From: Chrysoporthe austroafricana
Lineage: Eukaryota > Ascomycota > Sordariomycetes > Diaporthales > Cryphonectriaceae
Assembly (NCBI GenBank): GCA_001051155.2
Contig: JYIP02000004.1
Location: 3,094,383 to 3,158,382 of the forward strand
Length of the DNA stretch: 64,000 nt
Reading direction: 5' to 3'
Position numbers and translations under genes: made by a program. Under the pieces are notes generated by a model, which was not told where the DNA came from, searched no databases, and was given only the letters and a program-made list of their open reading frames with translations. Below, piece after piece: positions 24,776-36,540 of this stretch (position 1 is the stretch's first letter; each line of letters begins with the position of its first letter).

Positions 24776-27700
24776 CTATCCCCAACAACCGGGTTTCCTG
24801 CCCGGCGCCTCTCCCTCCTCCGCCGGTCCGGTATCCCATGAGTTGTTGCCCGCTTCGTTCAGCACCATCCAGCTATCGTCATTGAGCATGGCTTCCGTCA
24901 CCTGTGCATACAGCGCAGATGGGTCTTGGGCCGCGTCGACCGATCCGTCCCATCCGTTTGATCCTTGGAACATGTTCATGTCGACGTGCTTCGCCTGGTC
25001 TTCTCCAGTCATAGCTCCGCCATTCGTCGTTCCGAACATCTCCGCGCTTACAACCTGATCCGTTAGCATGATCCCGCTGTCGACCGAGCCGCTCGTTCCC
25101 CCCACGATAGGCGCCGGTGCGGTTGTCCCAGGGCTGATGCCTGAGCTTGCTGGCGTTACGTTGTAGTTCATTGCAGCAGAAGGCGACGAGCCGCTGGTCG
25201 ACGAGCCTGCCCGGTGAGGGAGCCTGAACTGCTTGGTGCCATCTGTCGCCTTTCGAGCCTGTGCGGTTTCATTGCCATACGAGGCTGACGACAGAGACGA
25301 GTCCCTCGGTGTGTTGTCCGAGGAGGAAACCTCTTCCAATAGGGCTGATTGGAACAGAAGGAACGCATTATTGTCTGGCTGCAGGTCCGGTGACATATTC
25401 ACCCGCCTGCGCTTGTTAGCGTTCTCGGAGTCTGGCGCATTGCTCTTATTTACTTCTAGGACCCGCGCGCGAGACGGCTTCATTAGAGGGTACCTTCTGC
25501 CGATTGGCTTGTTCAGGGGCAGTCTTCCAGGTAATGGTGGCAGGATGTCTGTGCTCCTGGAGACTTGGGACCGGGCAAACAAGGGGATGTTATTCCCACA
25601 CGGCGAGAGACCGGATACCGTTTCATAGTGCATGTCGCGATTAGGTATGCGGAAAAGATGGGTTAGATTAGCGCGCTCGAGGTCCACGATGACCTGCCGG
25701 AGGTAGTTGAGGGTGATCGTATACTGCTTGCCAATAGCGTCCATGGCGGTGAGCAAGAACTCGAGGTCTGCCTTGGTCTTTGGCTGGAGACCCATTTCAC
25801 CCTGAGCTTGTAATATGCAGACGGAGCTGGCAACATAGAGTGCGAGCGCAACAAGAGGACTCCTCTTCAGAAATTGTCAGCTTGGCATATAGTCCGAATA
25901 GGGGCGGTGAGAGCAACTCACGTAGCCGGCATTTGAGTGAGAGGTCACCTTGACGATGCTGACTATCTCTTGGGCCGCGGTCGTCAGGCGGGTCTGGATC
26001 ATCTTCTTGATGTATTCGGGGAAATTGTGCTCAACTGCCTTCTCGTAGGCGCTGTTATGAAGACAAATGACCGAAGCATGGAGGTTGAGGTTGGTGTGGA
26101 CAGCTACTGGATCCCTTAAATGTGCCGGGAGACGGAAGCCCTCCGGTAGAAACATGAAAGTGCTAGACAGCAGATTGTCCAGCTCTCGATGCCTATTCCA
26201 ATACTTACCATATTCGTAGTCGTCTGCGGCATCACCAGGCTTCGAGCGATGGACGTGTTTCATGATCCGGTTGAATAAATGGCAGATCACAGCGGCTCCG
26301 GCGAAGGAGGAGTAGGAACCGCCCTTGAAAACGTCTTCTAGCCGGCAAGTTTTCTCTCCGTGCCCCTGGTTGAACGCTTCTTCGGAACTAGGGAGGTGCG
26401 TAGTGACCTATCGGTTTGGTTAGCCGGTGATTTGGAGCAACTCGTTGTTCATGCCACGGGTGGTCCAACCTCGTCCGGGTCGATCAATGTCGGCCATCCA
26501 GTGCTGATCGACGCATGGGAATCGATTGCAAATGCACCCCAAAAGGTTCGTCTCCTCTCTACAAAGGCCGTCATCAGTAACCCAGCTGTCGTGCCGCCGC
26601 GGGCCATCACTCACCCTCCAACTCAGTCCAGTCTTTCGGAGGTGCCAGCGTGGGCGCCATGTCGCCCTCGGCGTCCTCGTTGTCGAGCCTATGCAGGCCC
26701 ATCATGTGCAGGAGTTTGATACAGCGAGCTGCTGACATAGCAGCCCGTGTGAACCACATACACCTGGCTTCGTTGGTAGCCATGAGGGCCCAGGCCTGGG
26801 CGTGAGCAATGGTGAGAAAGTGCTCGCCGTCTCCCTACAAGCGACAGTTAGTGTGGAGGTTCCCAAGACGATATGCAGCAGCACCTAGGCAGTAAGTCAT
26901 AGTTGACGCCTGTGTCAGATCGACATACGCGAAGCTCGTCCTCCTCGAGATAGTGCCGAGCACGGCGGTGAAAGGCGTCATGATAGCCCGAATACTTCTC
27001 ATGCCCGTTTGTTGCCATGGTCCAGATAGCGTACTGCAACGCCATCGGTGGCCTCAAGTGAGGCGCCGAGTAGAATGCCGTCATGTACCTTCCAGGATGG
27101 ACGATGGGGATGAGAGGGTGTTGCTTTGTGAAGTATGTCTGATGTCTTTCCGTGGGAGTCAGCATGGACACTCGAGCTGAACGGGCCTGGGACACTTACA
27201 GCTCTTCGATCATCTTCGTGGGCGGCAGAGCCTCGAAGAGCCCGAGGCCCAGCAGTTCGTAGCTGGTCGCACCGGCGTTCTCTTTCCTGGGCTTGTAGTG
27301 CATGTCCGGCGTAGTGAATGGTCCCCAGCTCAATGGCGATATGTTATTGTTGTAAATGGCCATATTCTCACCCAGGCCGGGAACACCATCGGTAAAGTCC
27401 CAACTGAGGGTGTCATCAGTACCATTCTGACTTGAAGCGTCGACTGGGCCGTGGGATCTGGGACGCGGCAGAGAGGCACCCTGGATGTTACCCTGAGAAG
27501 CGCCGCCCTGCCCACTGGCCTCAGGCGCCGTCGGCGCCGTCGTCTTGCCGGCAGCGTCCTTCAGTAAGACCTCAACTTGAGCTGTGAGGGTGTCAGCCAG
27601 CTTGCAACGCGACAGAGTCTCGAGGGGAAAACAGAGTAGGTACCTAGGCGCTCCTCCAGCTCCCGGACATTCCGCCTCTTGAAGGCCGGCTTCCTCCGCG

Positions 27701-27887
27701 ACTCAGGATACACACACTCCGTCTTGAATTTGGTGCATCGCGTGCACGCGGGCTTGGTCCGGTCACATTTGAGCTTCCGGCTCCGGCAGGTCACGCAGGC
27801 TAGGGGCTCGAGGCCGTCGTTGCCACCGGGGCCCGGCCCGGACTCGCATGCCGCCGCATCGGCCGATAACACGTCCCCTTCCGACAT
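24776..27887 (-). CDS. Zn2Cys6 (Gal4-type) transcription factor with fungal MHR domain
   Basis: Seven exons: 27887-27644, 27581-27200, 27145-26929, 26834-26615, 26558-26470, 26407-25922 and 25864-24776, 908 residues. The binuclear zinc cluster uses Cys31, 34, 41, 48, 51 and 58 (spacing 2-6-6-2-6), followed by a basic linker and ELEERL, the start of a short dimerisation coil. The middle homology domain (PF04082-like) spans exons 3-6: HPLIPIVHP, FTRAAMSAARCIKLLHMMGLHR, the split WTELEERRRTFWGAFAID signature, and GWPTLIDPDEV. A nuclear basic patch (ANKRRR) and a Ser/Thr/Asn-rich acidic tail (exon 7) look like an activation region. Start chosen at the ATG before SEGDVLSADA, since a longer frame needs a non-ATG start. 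Target genes are unknown. It is divergent from a FAD oxidoreductase 857 bp away. Confidence 0.87.
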
Positions 27888-28744
27888 TATGTGGTCGTGC
27901 TCTTCGTGCAATTCCAGACAAATTCAAATTCATCATCGAGCGCTCAGAGATTGGTTTCTCCCTCTCTCTTCACACCCCTGACGACGCTTTGTCAGCTTGA
28001 CATGCTTCCTCCAAGGCGGCGCCGCGTCGCTGGCCAGTCATCGTAGCCGAAGCCTCGGACAACTTAGGCGGTGGGATTTTGCTCCGTTGTCCGAACAAAG
28101 TACAAACGCAGCTGAAAGCTGATGACGTCATCGACTATGATCCTTAATTCCTGCGTACTCAGTAAGTATACTCAAGGGATGTACAAGTTTACCGAATTAT
28201 TGTTCAGAGTCTATTGAAATCATAGTCATGTGGCTGCGGAGTGTAGCTCTGTGATATGGCCGTCGATCATGACGGGGGCCAGTCGGATCCGATCAGTCTG
28301 GCATCGAATGGAATCTTGAGTCCGGCATTTGGTATTACTTATTTACGGCAGCAAAGGCTTTCCCCAGAGCCGCAGAACCTCAAGCCACCTATACGTTTTC
28401 ACCGGGATGAGTCTTTTACTAGTCACAGATGTTGTGGGCGCATCTTGACTACTAGTATAAGGTCAATGCCTTGTCCAGGGTCGCAGATCTCATTCCTGAC
28501 TTGACAGTCCTTCGTCGAATTGTCTTTGAAGGAACAGCCGGCACCGGAGCCAAGTTGACATAATCAGCATGCCGGTGGCATCCGATTTTCTGCATGTTGA
28601 TATGGCGACATGCCGGACGAAAGATAGACGTCCTAGTGAAGAAGCCCCCCGCATCCTCAACGGCCTATCCATCCCAGGACAATCGTCTTGCACTCTACAC
28701 AGCATGTCCTACTAATTCCCGTCGTTGTCAAGAACACAGACAAA
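27888..28744. promoter_or_regulatory. Divergent intergenic region: regulator / FAD oxidoreductase
   Basis: 857 bp between the start codons of the Zn2Cys6 factor and the oxidoreductase. No paired CGG triplets stood out clearly enough to call a binding site. An AT-rich patch lies at 28130-28250. Confidence 0.45.
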
Positions 28745-29965
28745 ATGGGTTCCGAAGCAAAGACCAAGCCGCACATTATCGTAGTTGGCGCCGGCGTCAT
28801 CGGCGCCTCGATCGCGTGGCATCTAACAGGGCACCCCACCGGCGCGGACGTGACTATTGTCGCCGAGGACATCGGAGGCACCGCCACGCCGTGCTCATTC
28901 GCCTGGCTCAACGCGAGCTGGTCTAACCCGAAGTTCTATTATGATTTCCGCCGTCGGTCTATGGACGGCTGGAGACGTCTTGAGAAGGAACTGCCGGAGC
29001 TGTCCAAGGTGCTGATATGGCGTGGCTCCTTGAGCGTGAGTAGTCTTTCCAATCTCACCTACGCCTCTGCCTCGCCCAGCTCTTACATTCCCTCGTGTTC
29101 CGATAGCTGATCTCGAGGCGGGCAGTGGGATATGCCACCAGACAAGCTGGCAGAGTACCTGAAGCAGCACTCGGCCTGGGGCTACGATATTCACCGTGCC
29201 GAGCGCGCAGAAATCCAGGCTCTGGAACCCTCGTTCGCCCCCGAGACGCTCCCAGAATGGGGGCTGCGCGTCGATGAGGAGGGCACCGTCGAGGCAGCCG
29301 AAGCCGCGCGGGTCATGGCCGCCGGGGCCCAGGAGCGCGGCGCCCGCCTCGTCCGCGCCGCCGTCACCAGCCTGCTCCGGGAGGGCGACAGCGGCCGGAT
29401 CAGCGGCGTCGCCACCGCGGCAGGCGAGACGCTGCGCGCCGACCACGTCGTGCTGGCCGCCGGCGTGGGCTGCGCGGCCCTCTGCGCCTCCGTGGGCGTC
29501 ACCGTGCCGCTCATGAGCCCGGCGCCCGCGGGCCTGCTCGTGCACTCGAAGCCGGTCGGGAGGCGCATCCTGGACCGCGTGGTCTACAACCTGCAGGGAC
29601 ACCTGCGCCAGACGGCCGACGGGCGCATCCTGGCCGGGGCCGACTTCGCCGGCGGGGATCCCGGGCCGGACCCGCCGGCGACGGCGCGCGAGCAGTTCGA
29701 GAAGGCGAAGGCGAACTTTCGGCCAGCCGAGCGGGAGTTGCTGGAGCTGGACAACTTCACCGTGGGCTACCGCCCACAGCCGACAGATGGGCTGCCCATC
29801 ATCGGGGATACTGGGCTTGAAGGGCTCTCACTTGCCGTCATGCATTCAGGCGTGACGAATGCGGCTTTGGTTGGCGAGCTCCTGGCTGAGAAGGTCTTGG
29901 CTGGAAAGACGGATCCCGCCTTGGAGACCTTCGCGCTGAAGCGCTTCAGTGAAACTAAGCAGTGA
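28745..29965 (+). CDS. FAD-dependent amino-acid-oxidase-family (DAO) oxidoreductase
   Basis: Exons 28745-29035 and 29126-29965 (90 bp GTGAGT..GGCAG intron, phase 0) give 376 residues. An N-terminal Rossmann dinucleotide motif, IIVVGAGVIGASIAWHL (Gly15, 17 and 20), binds FAD. An SFAWLNASWS loop follows. The C-terminal FAD-contacting segment is GYRPQPTDGLPIIG, then AVMHSGVTNAALVGELLAEKVL. This architecture is typical of PF01266 enzymes that oxidise amines or D-amino/imino acids, such as glycine oxidase, sarcosine oxidase-like enzymes and DadA-like proteins. Substrate is not deducible. No peroxisomal SKL tail is present (ends SETKQ) and no signal peptide. An upstream in-frame ATG at 28688 would add 19 residues. 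Confidence 0.88.
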
Positions 29966-32900
29966 CCTTCAGACTCGGTCTCCCAGCAAGAGCATTCAGC
30001 TTGCTCTAGATGGTCCCAGCCAGGACGTACGCCAGCTACCAGAACAACACCCCAAAGGGTCAAAGAGCCAGTCGTCCGGTGGCGTTCGGGTTTACATTCT
30101 CGATTACTTAGCGGTAAGTGGGAGAGTGGACTAGACCTCAGCTTCGCATCAAATAGTGAGAACTTCATGAGGAATCGTGGCACAGTCCTAGCGCGCTGGA
30201 CAGGAATCTCTTTCGGCGTTGCCCACAGTTCAACATGTCATGACGGTCATGAGCGGCTTCCACCATCAGCGGCGTCTTCTATCCGTCTGCAGCTACACAT
30301 AGCACCAATCCCAGAGACTCGTGCCGCAAATTTGTTGGCCTCAAGGATGCGGATGTAAGACATATTCGGAGTCTGGTTGACGGTCAGAAGACCGTATGAC
30401 ACAGTATGATACGTGTCTCGACTTAATGTACCACGACGCCAACATTGTCGGACTACTACTTCTCCCAACCATGCTGTCTCGAAGTCTCAGATCACTGCGG
30501 TCTCAGATCCCAGTGAGACAGCGGTCGGTTTATTGTGTATAAGGCGAGGCACGGAGCTGGTTGACCGCTTCTCGACCAGACGTTCCGGCTATAGTGATGT
30601 TTAGACTTCCGGGCCCGCGCTCCAACGCAGCAGCCCGGTCCCGAGACCAAGGCTCAGTTCACTACGGTAGATTTAGGCCCGATCTTAGCTCTGGACTGAA
30701 CCTTATCTGGCACCTGGAGCTCGGTATTAGTGCTCGGGTGCGGCTTGGCTGGCTAGATGAGGCATCCGCGCTTGTCTCGGAACGGATTTCTCTGCAAGTG
30801 ACAGACAGCGCTCGGAAGTGGGAAGTCAGATTGACAGACACCTGACGGATCGCGAACCAGGGATCTCTCGGTTGAGATTGGTCGAGTCGACTACATGCTG
30901 CAAGTCCCGGTGACGGCCTGTCAAGGGTCGTGCAGCCGACCTGAGTGGGGTCGTGGCGAGAAGTCGTATCATCCAACGTCACAGATAGTGGTCCTCGTGA
31001 CGCGGCGGCACAGTGTGCTGGGAAGCGTTCACAGCGTCCTCAAGGTCCTCTACGAGTGGATGACGAGTGTGCTGGTGGCCAGGAGGCTAGCAGCCGGTCA
31101 AGCCATAGCTCAGCAGCGCCAATCGAACGAGCCACCTCCGCTGGTGGTGGTAGAGAACTGTCCGCAGGACCGCGGTCTGCATTTCGGTCGACTTCCTGCA
31201 GAATCGTAGTCAAGACAACTAAAGGTACAGGTTACTCGCCAGCCTAAATTTATCATTATTATTCTTATTTTAATTTTTCTTTTGAGCTCCAACGAACCTA
31301 CGTCTCGCGGCCCTGTCGGCCTTTTGAGGAAAGTGGCGTACGGGATGCTGCGCGGTCTGCATTGTTGTTCTAGGCGTGAACGCCACCACGAGAAGTATGC
31401 TGGCTAGCTGGTGGGGGATTGGTTGCCGCCAGAGGTCGAGGCCGACGAAAACCACCGTGATCAGCTGCTCTGCAGGATCAGCCCTCGCGTATCTCGAATG
31501 CAGGCGGAAGCACCGGGGAATGGGGTCTGCACCGGGTATGGGGCGAGAGGCCCATGCGGCGGTACTGGGTATAGTAGGACCCGGTGGCGAGGGCTGGCAG
31601 TTGGCCACGCCTCCACTTATGCGATGCACTCGCCCACCCATTTGATGTGACCGGTCTGCGGGGCCTGGTCACCGCGAACCGGGCCTGAGGTCTGCTCAGC
31701 AGCTGTTTTTGAGTTGAGGTCGCTCGTTCGGGTATTGTTTGCGGTAGTGTGTGGGTGCGTGGCAGCATAAGCGGCAGGGTGGTGAGTCGCCGCGCCTCGG
31801 CCGGTCCCAAAGGATCGAGAGGTGTGCAGCGCAGGACGGTCCCATTTCGGAGGGGCGTGCCGTGCAGTGTCCTCCGGAGCTGTCAATATGGCACCCTGAT
31901 AAGAGGCACCGTCGAGGGTCGACCAGTCGACGAGCAGAAGCGAGTGACAGGTTGCGCAGGCCCTACACGCCGATCCCAAGAGCCACAGCGCCCGGAGATG
32001 ACATGGCTGAGCCGGTTAGCCTGGCGAGGATGGCCTTGATCGTGACCCAGCAAGCCAAGGCCAGGATGGGCGTTGTCGGAGAGGACGAGGATGGTGCTGA
32101 AAGGCATACCGCAGTAGTTGTTGTGGGCCTCGAACCCAGATCTCCGCGGGTTGCTCCTTGTACGCCAGTTCGTGTTATCGTTTCGAGCTCACCGTCAACA
32201 TCTGGCTGGTACACAGTACACGGTACCTCTTCATCCCCGGATGGCAGTGCCACCCAGGCAGTCAGGGCCACGCCTGTTGTCGTATCCTGGGCTCGGTGAA
32301 GCTCGCGCTAGAGGGCAGAGGCGATGCATTTTGTGCTGTAGGGCTGTTATGTGGACGTCCTGGAGGAGCCTGAGGCGGGTGAGGTGAGGTTAAAAGAAAC
32401 GGGTCAAAACTGCGGTTGAGATCTCATCAGCAAACCGAAACGCTGGAAGTCTTACGTCTGCCAACACGGTATGTACCTTGGTACTCGGTACCACGGTCGA
32501 CCCTCCGGCCTCCCTCGCGGGCCCACCCAAACTCGGGGAAGGAGGGCAGGGGGCCCACAAAGTACTTTGTACATGATAGGCAGAATGGCGCACGGGCCAC
32601 AAAGATCAACAGACGATCTGATCTTGTTCCCGTGTGAAGAAGGTTTTGTGACGACTCAACAACAGGCCTCATCTCGCCTCGTTACGATGCCCATCAGAGC
32701 CGCGCAAGGGCTCCAACAGTCCCAGCGCGTGCACACGACCCGCAGAAACCATTGTGCTCCGCGTTCAAACCTTGGGAGAGCGTGGTATTGATACCCCGTG
32801 CTCGGTACTTCATGCCTCTTCAGCCCTGACGGAAACGGCTAGGATTGGATCCTTCGGAAGATGACCGTTTGGACCGTCTACTGATAGAGTCTAGACCCTG

Positions 32901-35900
32901 ACCAGCTGGGGCCCAGAGGGTGGGAGGCTGTCAGGACTCGAAATCACTCGAGGCTATTTCTCCGTTGCAGCTTGCCAGGGGTTGAGACCTTAGGCCCGGC
33001 TTCAACCTCAGCTGGCACTTGTGCATTCCGCAGACGGCGCTTTCGTCCTCAAAGCGCGAGCAACACGGCGGCGGGGACGACCACTATAGGCCGTGGCATC
33101 TCGGGTGGCGTGCATATCAACGTTGACGTGGACAACGCCCAGCTGCTCGAAAGAGAAAAGGGCACCGCACCACCGCCCAATACTGGCACCATTGGAATCC
33201 TGGAATTCTGGGGAATCCGCCGTACGCTGCCGCCTCCACGAGCGGTTGTGGGCAGGCTGACTGGGTGCAGTGCCTTTCCGGCCGGTGATATTGCTCCGTG
33301 ATCAACACTCTCCGGGGAGGACGAATGAGGCCTGGCGAGATTCGACGCAGTCTGAGCCACCCTTAATCTCACCATCGGTGGAGGGACCAAGTTGGCGTGT
33401 CAGACAAGGCCGGCCTGTCAGTGATGGCGCGGTAGCGATTACTGCCATTTTGACGTGTTGCTCCAACATCGATGGCCAATCCGGCCACTCAGCCCTGCTC
33501 ATGATTCACGACAACTGGACCTGTCAAGGACCCGTCTATTAGGGACAGGGGCTCACAGTTCACACTATGGTTATACGATGCTGGCACCTCTGCAGACCCT
33601 AGCCAGGGGCCCCAGGTTGGCATCGGGCTCGGCGTGGTTAGTGCTGTGTGCTGCTCTCTGGGTCGTCATTCGATAGGACAGGGCCCAAGAGGCGAGCCGG
33701 GCATGACGAGGCGGCAACAGACCTTCAGAAGACGCATGAGCTGCATCCTTACCTGCCCACCCACGCCCAGAAGTGCACAGCAGGCGCGGCAGGAGTTGCC
33801 AGCAGGCAAGCTGTACATCCAGGGTGGCCGCTGCTACTTTGTAGCTACATCGCCGGCGGCGAGAGAGCAGCCACCTGGGCCCGTCATCTCGTCGTCGTCG
33901 TCACGCACGTACCGGGGGCTGGCCGCCGCCCGCCCAGACACCTAGCACAGCAGCATGGTGCGCTGGCTCTGGAAACTTTCGCGAGTGGCGTTCGGTGCGT
34001 GCCCCTCGCTGGCAGGTCTGGGTTTGTCTGATCTCTCCTGCGTGCTACTGCCACGCACGCAAGCAGCGCACGAGGAGTCAGCAGGGGGATGGGATGCCGA
34101 AGGCGAGTGCCACGCTTACCACGCCCCCTACGCCATCTGTGGTCTTGTGCGCGGTGAGGGACACCCGGGGTCGGATGCCGTGCTTATGTGCCTAGTCAGG
34201 CAAGTATTGTTTGTGGCTACATATGGAGTTTTCGTCCTTGTCACCGCCATTGCGTGGTGTAATGTCAAGGTTCTGACGCCCCCAGATTGGCCAGGAGTCT
34301 GGTAAGGCAGCAGGCGGATCTTCTAGTTTGCTTCATGTGAATGGACCTCGCCTTGAGACCATGCAGTTTGTCACAACGGGTCTAGATCCGCGGGCTGTAG
34401 AGAGGTGGTGGCGGCCCTGGACGGCGAGTCCTGTTCCTCGAATGGGTGTCATGACGATCCTCCGTGGCTTAATGAATTACAGCCGTGATGGTGACGAGCG
34501 TAGATATTGACCTGGCGAGTGCTAAACGACGAACCCAGCACCACAACCCGTGCCGTGCGGCTTGGTATGGGTGGGTGAGGACTGGCCCGGATACACGCCT
34601 GAATCTGCAACCGCCGCCGGGAATGCCGGGAAATTCCACGACATGCAAAAGCAGTTGGGATACATGGTCAGCAGTCACAATGAGCCTCCGGCCAGATCTT
34701 GGTCGGCCATCTCTGGCGGCCATGGTCGCCGATCAACAAGCTTGCCCGACGCACATAGCCATATTGCATGCATCACGCATACCCGACATCGTCTAGATGG
34801 TGGCTGGACGCTTGCGGCCTCGTCACTCCCGTGGGAGGAGACGAGAGCGAAGACGGATCCGCTGGGCACTCTCGACGGGTCAGAAGACGAGGCGGGAAAG
34901 GCAAAAAGGAAAAAGAAAAAAAAAAAAATGGGAGACCGCGCAGGCTCTGGGTTCCAGACAGGCGTTCTTCGCGCCATCGGTCAGCCTATTCCGTCCCCTC
35001 TGTTCTCTGCCCCCGTCACACCCGGAAAAGCCACATGGCGATCGGGATATAGCATCTGCCTCTGTGCAACACCGCAGCTTCCTGCCCGGATGGCCTACGA
35101 CTGGGTGGTCGACCGAGCGGTCTGCGCAACCAGATCAGCCCAATCTATCTGGGACGGTGGCCTCCCAGGGCCGGAGGGCAGAACACGAAGTGGCCCAGGA
35201 GGAGGAGGCCAGGATAGAGAAATAAACCTCTGGTCATGTCCGTGTAGCTTTTTTATTCTCGGTGTCACCGTCGCACACAGGCCTGGATAGTGAAGTGTAT
35301 TGAGCGAGAGGGAGGGAGAGCAGACAGGGCTCCAAATTAGATCCGAAGGATAGATTGCGGACGCTGCAGGCTGAAACAACTGCCGCATGCGACGGGGTGG
35401 ACGCTGGGCCCTTTCCCACCCCCTTCCACCCTTCCCCCCCTTCGCAGAGGCTAGGCCTGCTGCGGTGTAGATTGGCCTCTCTCCCTCTCGACATTCTAGC
35501 GCCTGTTCGACGTGGGACAGGCATGCAGGGCGAGACGGGCTGGCTTTTTAGGGGCGTAGGGGTTGATTGGGCCTGCTGCGAACCCGGCAGCACGGTTTGG
35601 GTCCGGGGGGGGTGGGTGGGCTGATTTGATGATGCGTGGCCCGGCGGCTCCTGTAGGTCATCTCGCGGTGCATGTAGGTAGGCGTTGGCCGCCCCGGCGG
35701 GAACGGTTCACGGTGGGCCTTTCAGGACCCAGCAGCAGCAGCAGCAGCAGCAGCGCATGCTCGTCATCCCCGCCCGGCAGGGGCGGTTCTCGAGACGCTG
35801 AGGTTGGTGGGAGAGCCGAGAGGGCGTGTAACGCTGGTGATACTGGCCGGGCCGCGAGCACACGCCCTCGGACTTGCCCGTCTGCTGAGGCACGAGACGG

Positions 35901-36540
35901 TAGGATGGGAAAGCTGAAAGCCGAGAGAGAAAGAGGGGGGGGGGTGTGGATTCTGGGGTCTTCAAGAATGCATGTGATTTTAATTCCGCTCCAGAATACC
36001 TGAGATAATGCTTTGTTTTGTTGTAGCTGAGAGCCCTGGCAGGTCTCACCCGCCGGCCACGCGATGCAGAGGTATCACTTCTATTAAACTTTTTTTTGTT
36101 TTCTCTTTTGTTCACTTGCCGAACCCAACCAGTTTCCTCTAGAAACGAAGCGATGCCAACCCGTTTCTCTCGCTGCTGCAGATAGCCGTCCCAATAAGCC
36201 CGCTTGACCACCTTGTCTCATGATGAAGGCGCCAGCCCGTGTACGCGTTCCATCCCGTGTCCGCCGCCCTGTGTCGTGCCCGACTGTGCAGGCCGATTAT
36301 TCTCCTCCACGAGGGCCATATCCGTCGATCCCTGTGTTTGCGTTTTTTTTTTTTTTAATTCTTTTTTTTCGTTCTTTTTCTTGCACGGTCCTATATACAG
36401 TTCCACAGCAAAGACAGAAAATAGCATATACAAAGACAAGAATGTTTCGTGTATCTGGCGCAATGTCGTTGTTTGTGTATCATGTGCGAGGCGTAGTAGG
36501 GGGGAGGGGTTTGGCAGGGGGGGTCTTCTCGGAAGCCCCC
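29966..36540. other. Gene-poor tract left of homeobox gene
   Basis: About 6.6 kb. Frames longer than 150 codons occur but overlap on both strands, lack domains, contain artefacts (a Lys run from a poly-A tract near 34905-34928) and show no splice-linked continuation. A B-box-like GGTTCGAGGCC lies on the minus strand at about 32127-32137 but is not within a full tRNA. An AGC(8) run sits at 35731-35754, and T-rich tracts at 36342-36380 lie in the homeobox gene 3' flank. I see no gene to annotate. Confidence 0.6.
35731..35754. repeat. (AGC)8 microsatellite
   Basis: Perfect trinucleotide run in non-coding DNA about 0.8 kb downstream of the homeobox gene stop codon. Confidence 0.9.

Noticed and set aside
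34550..35290. 246-codon frame with a Lys-rich run
   Set aside because: The Lys run comes from a poly-A tract; there is no domain, and overlapping frames on the other strand are similar in length.
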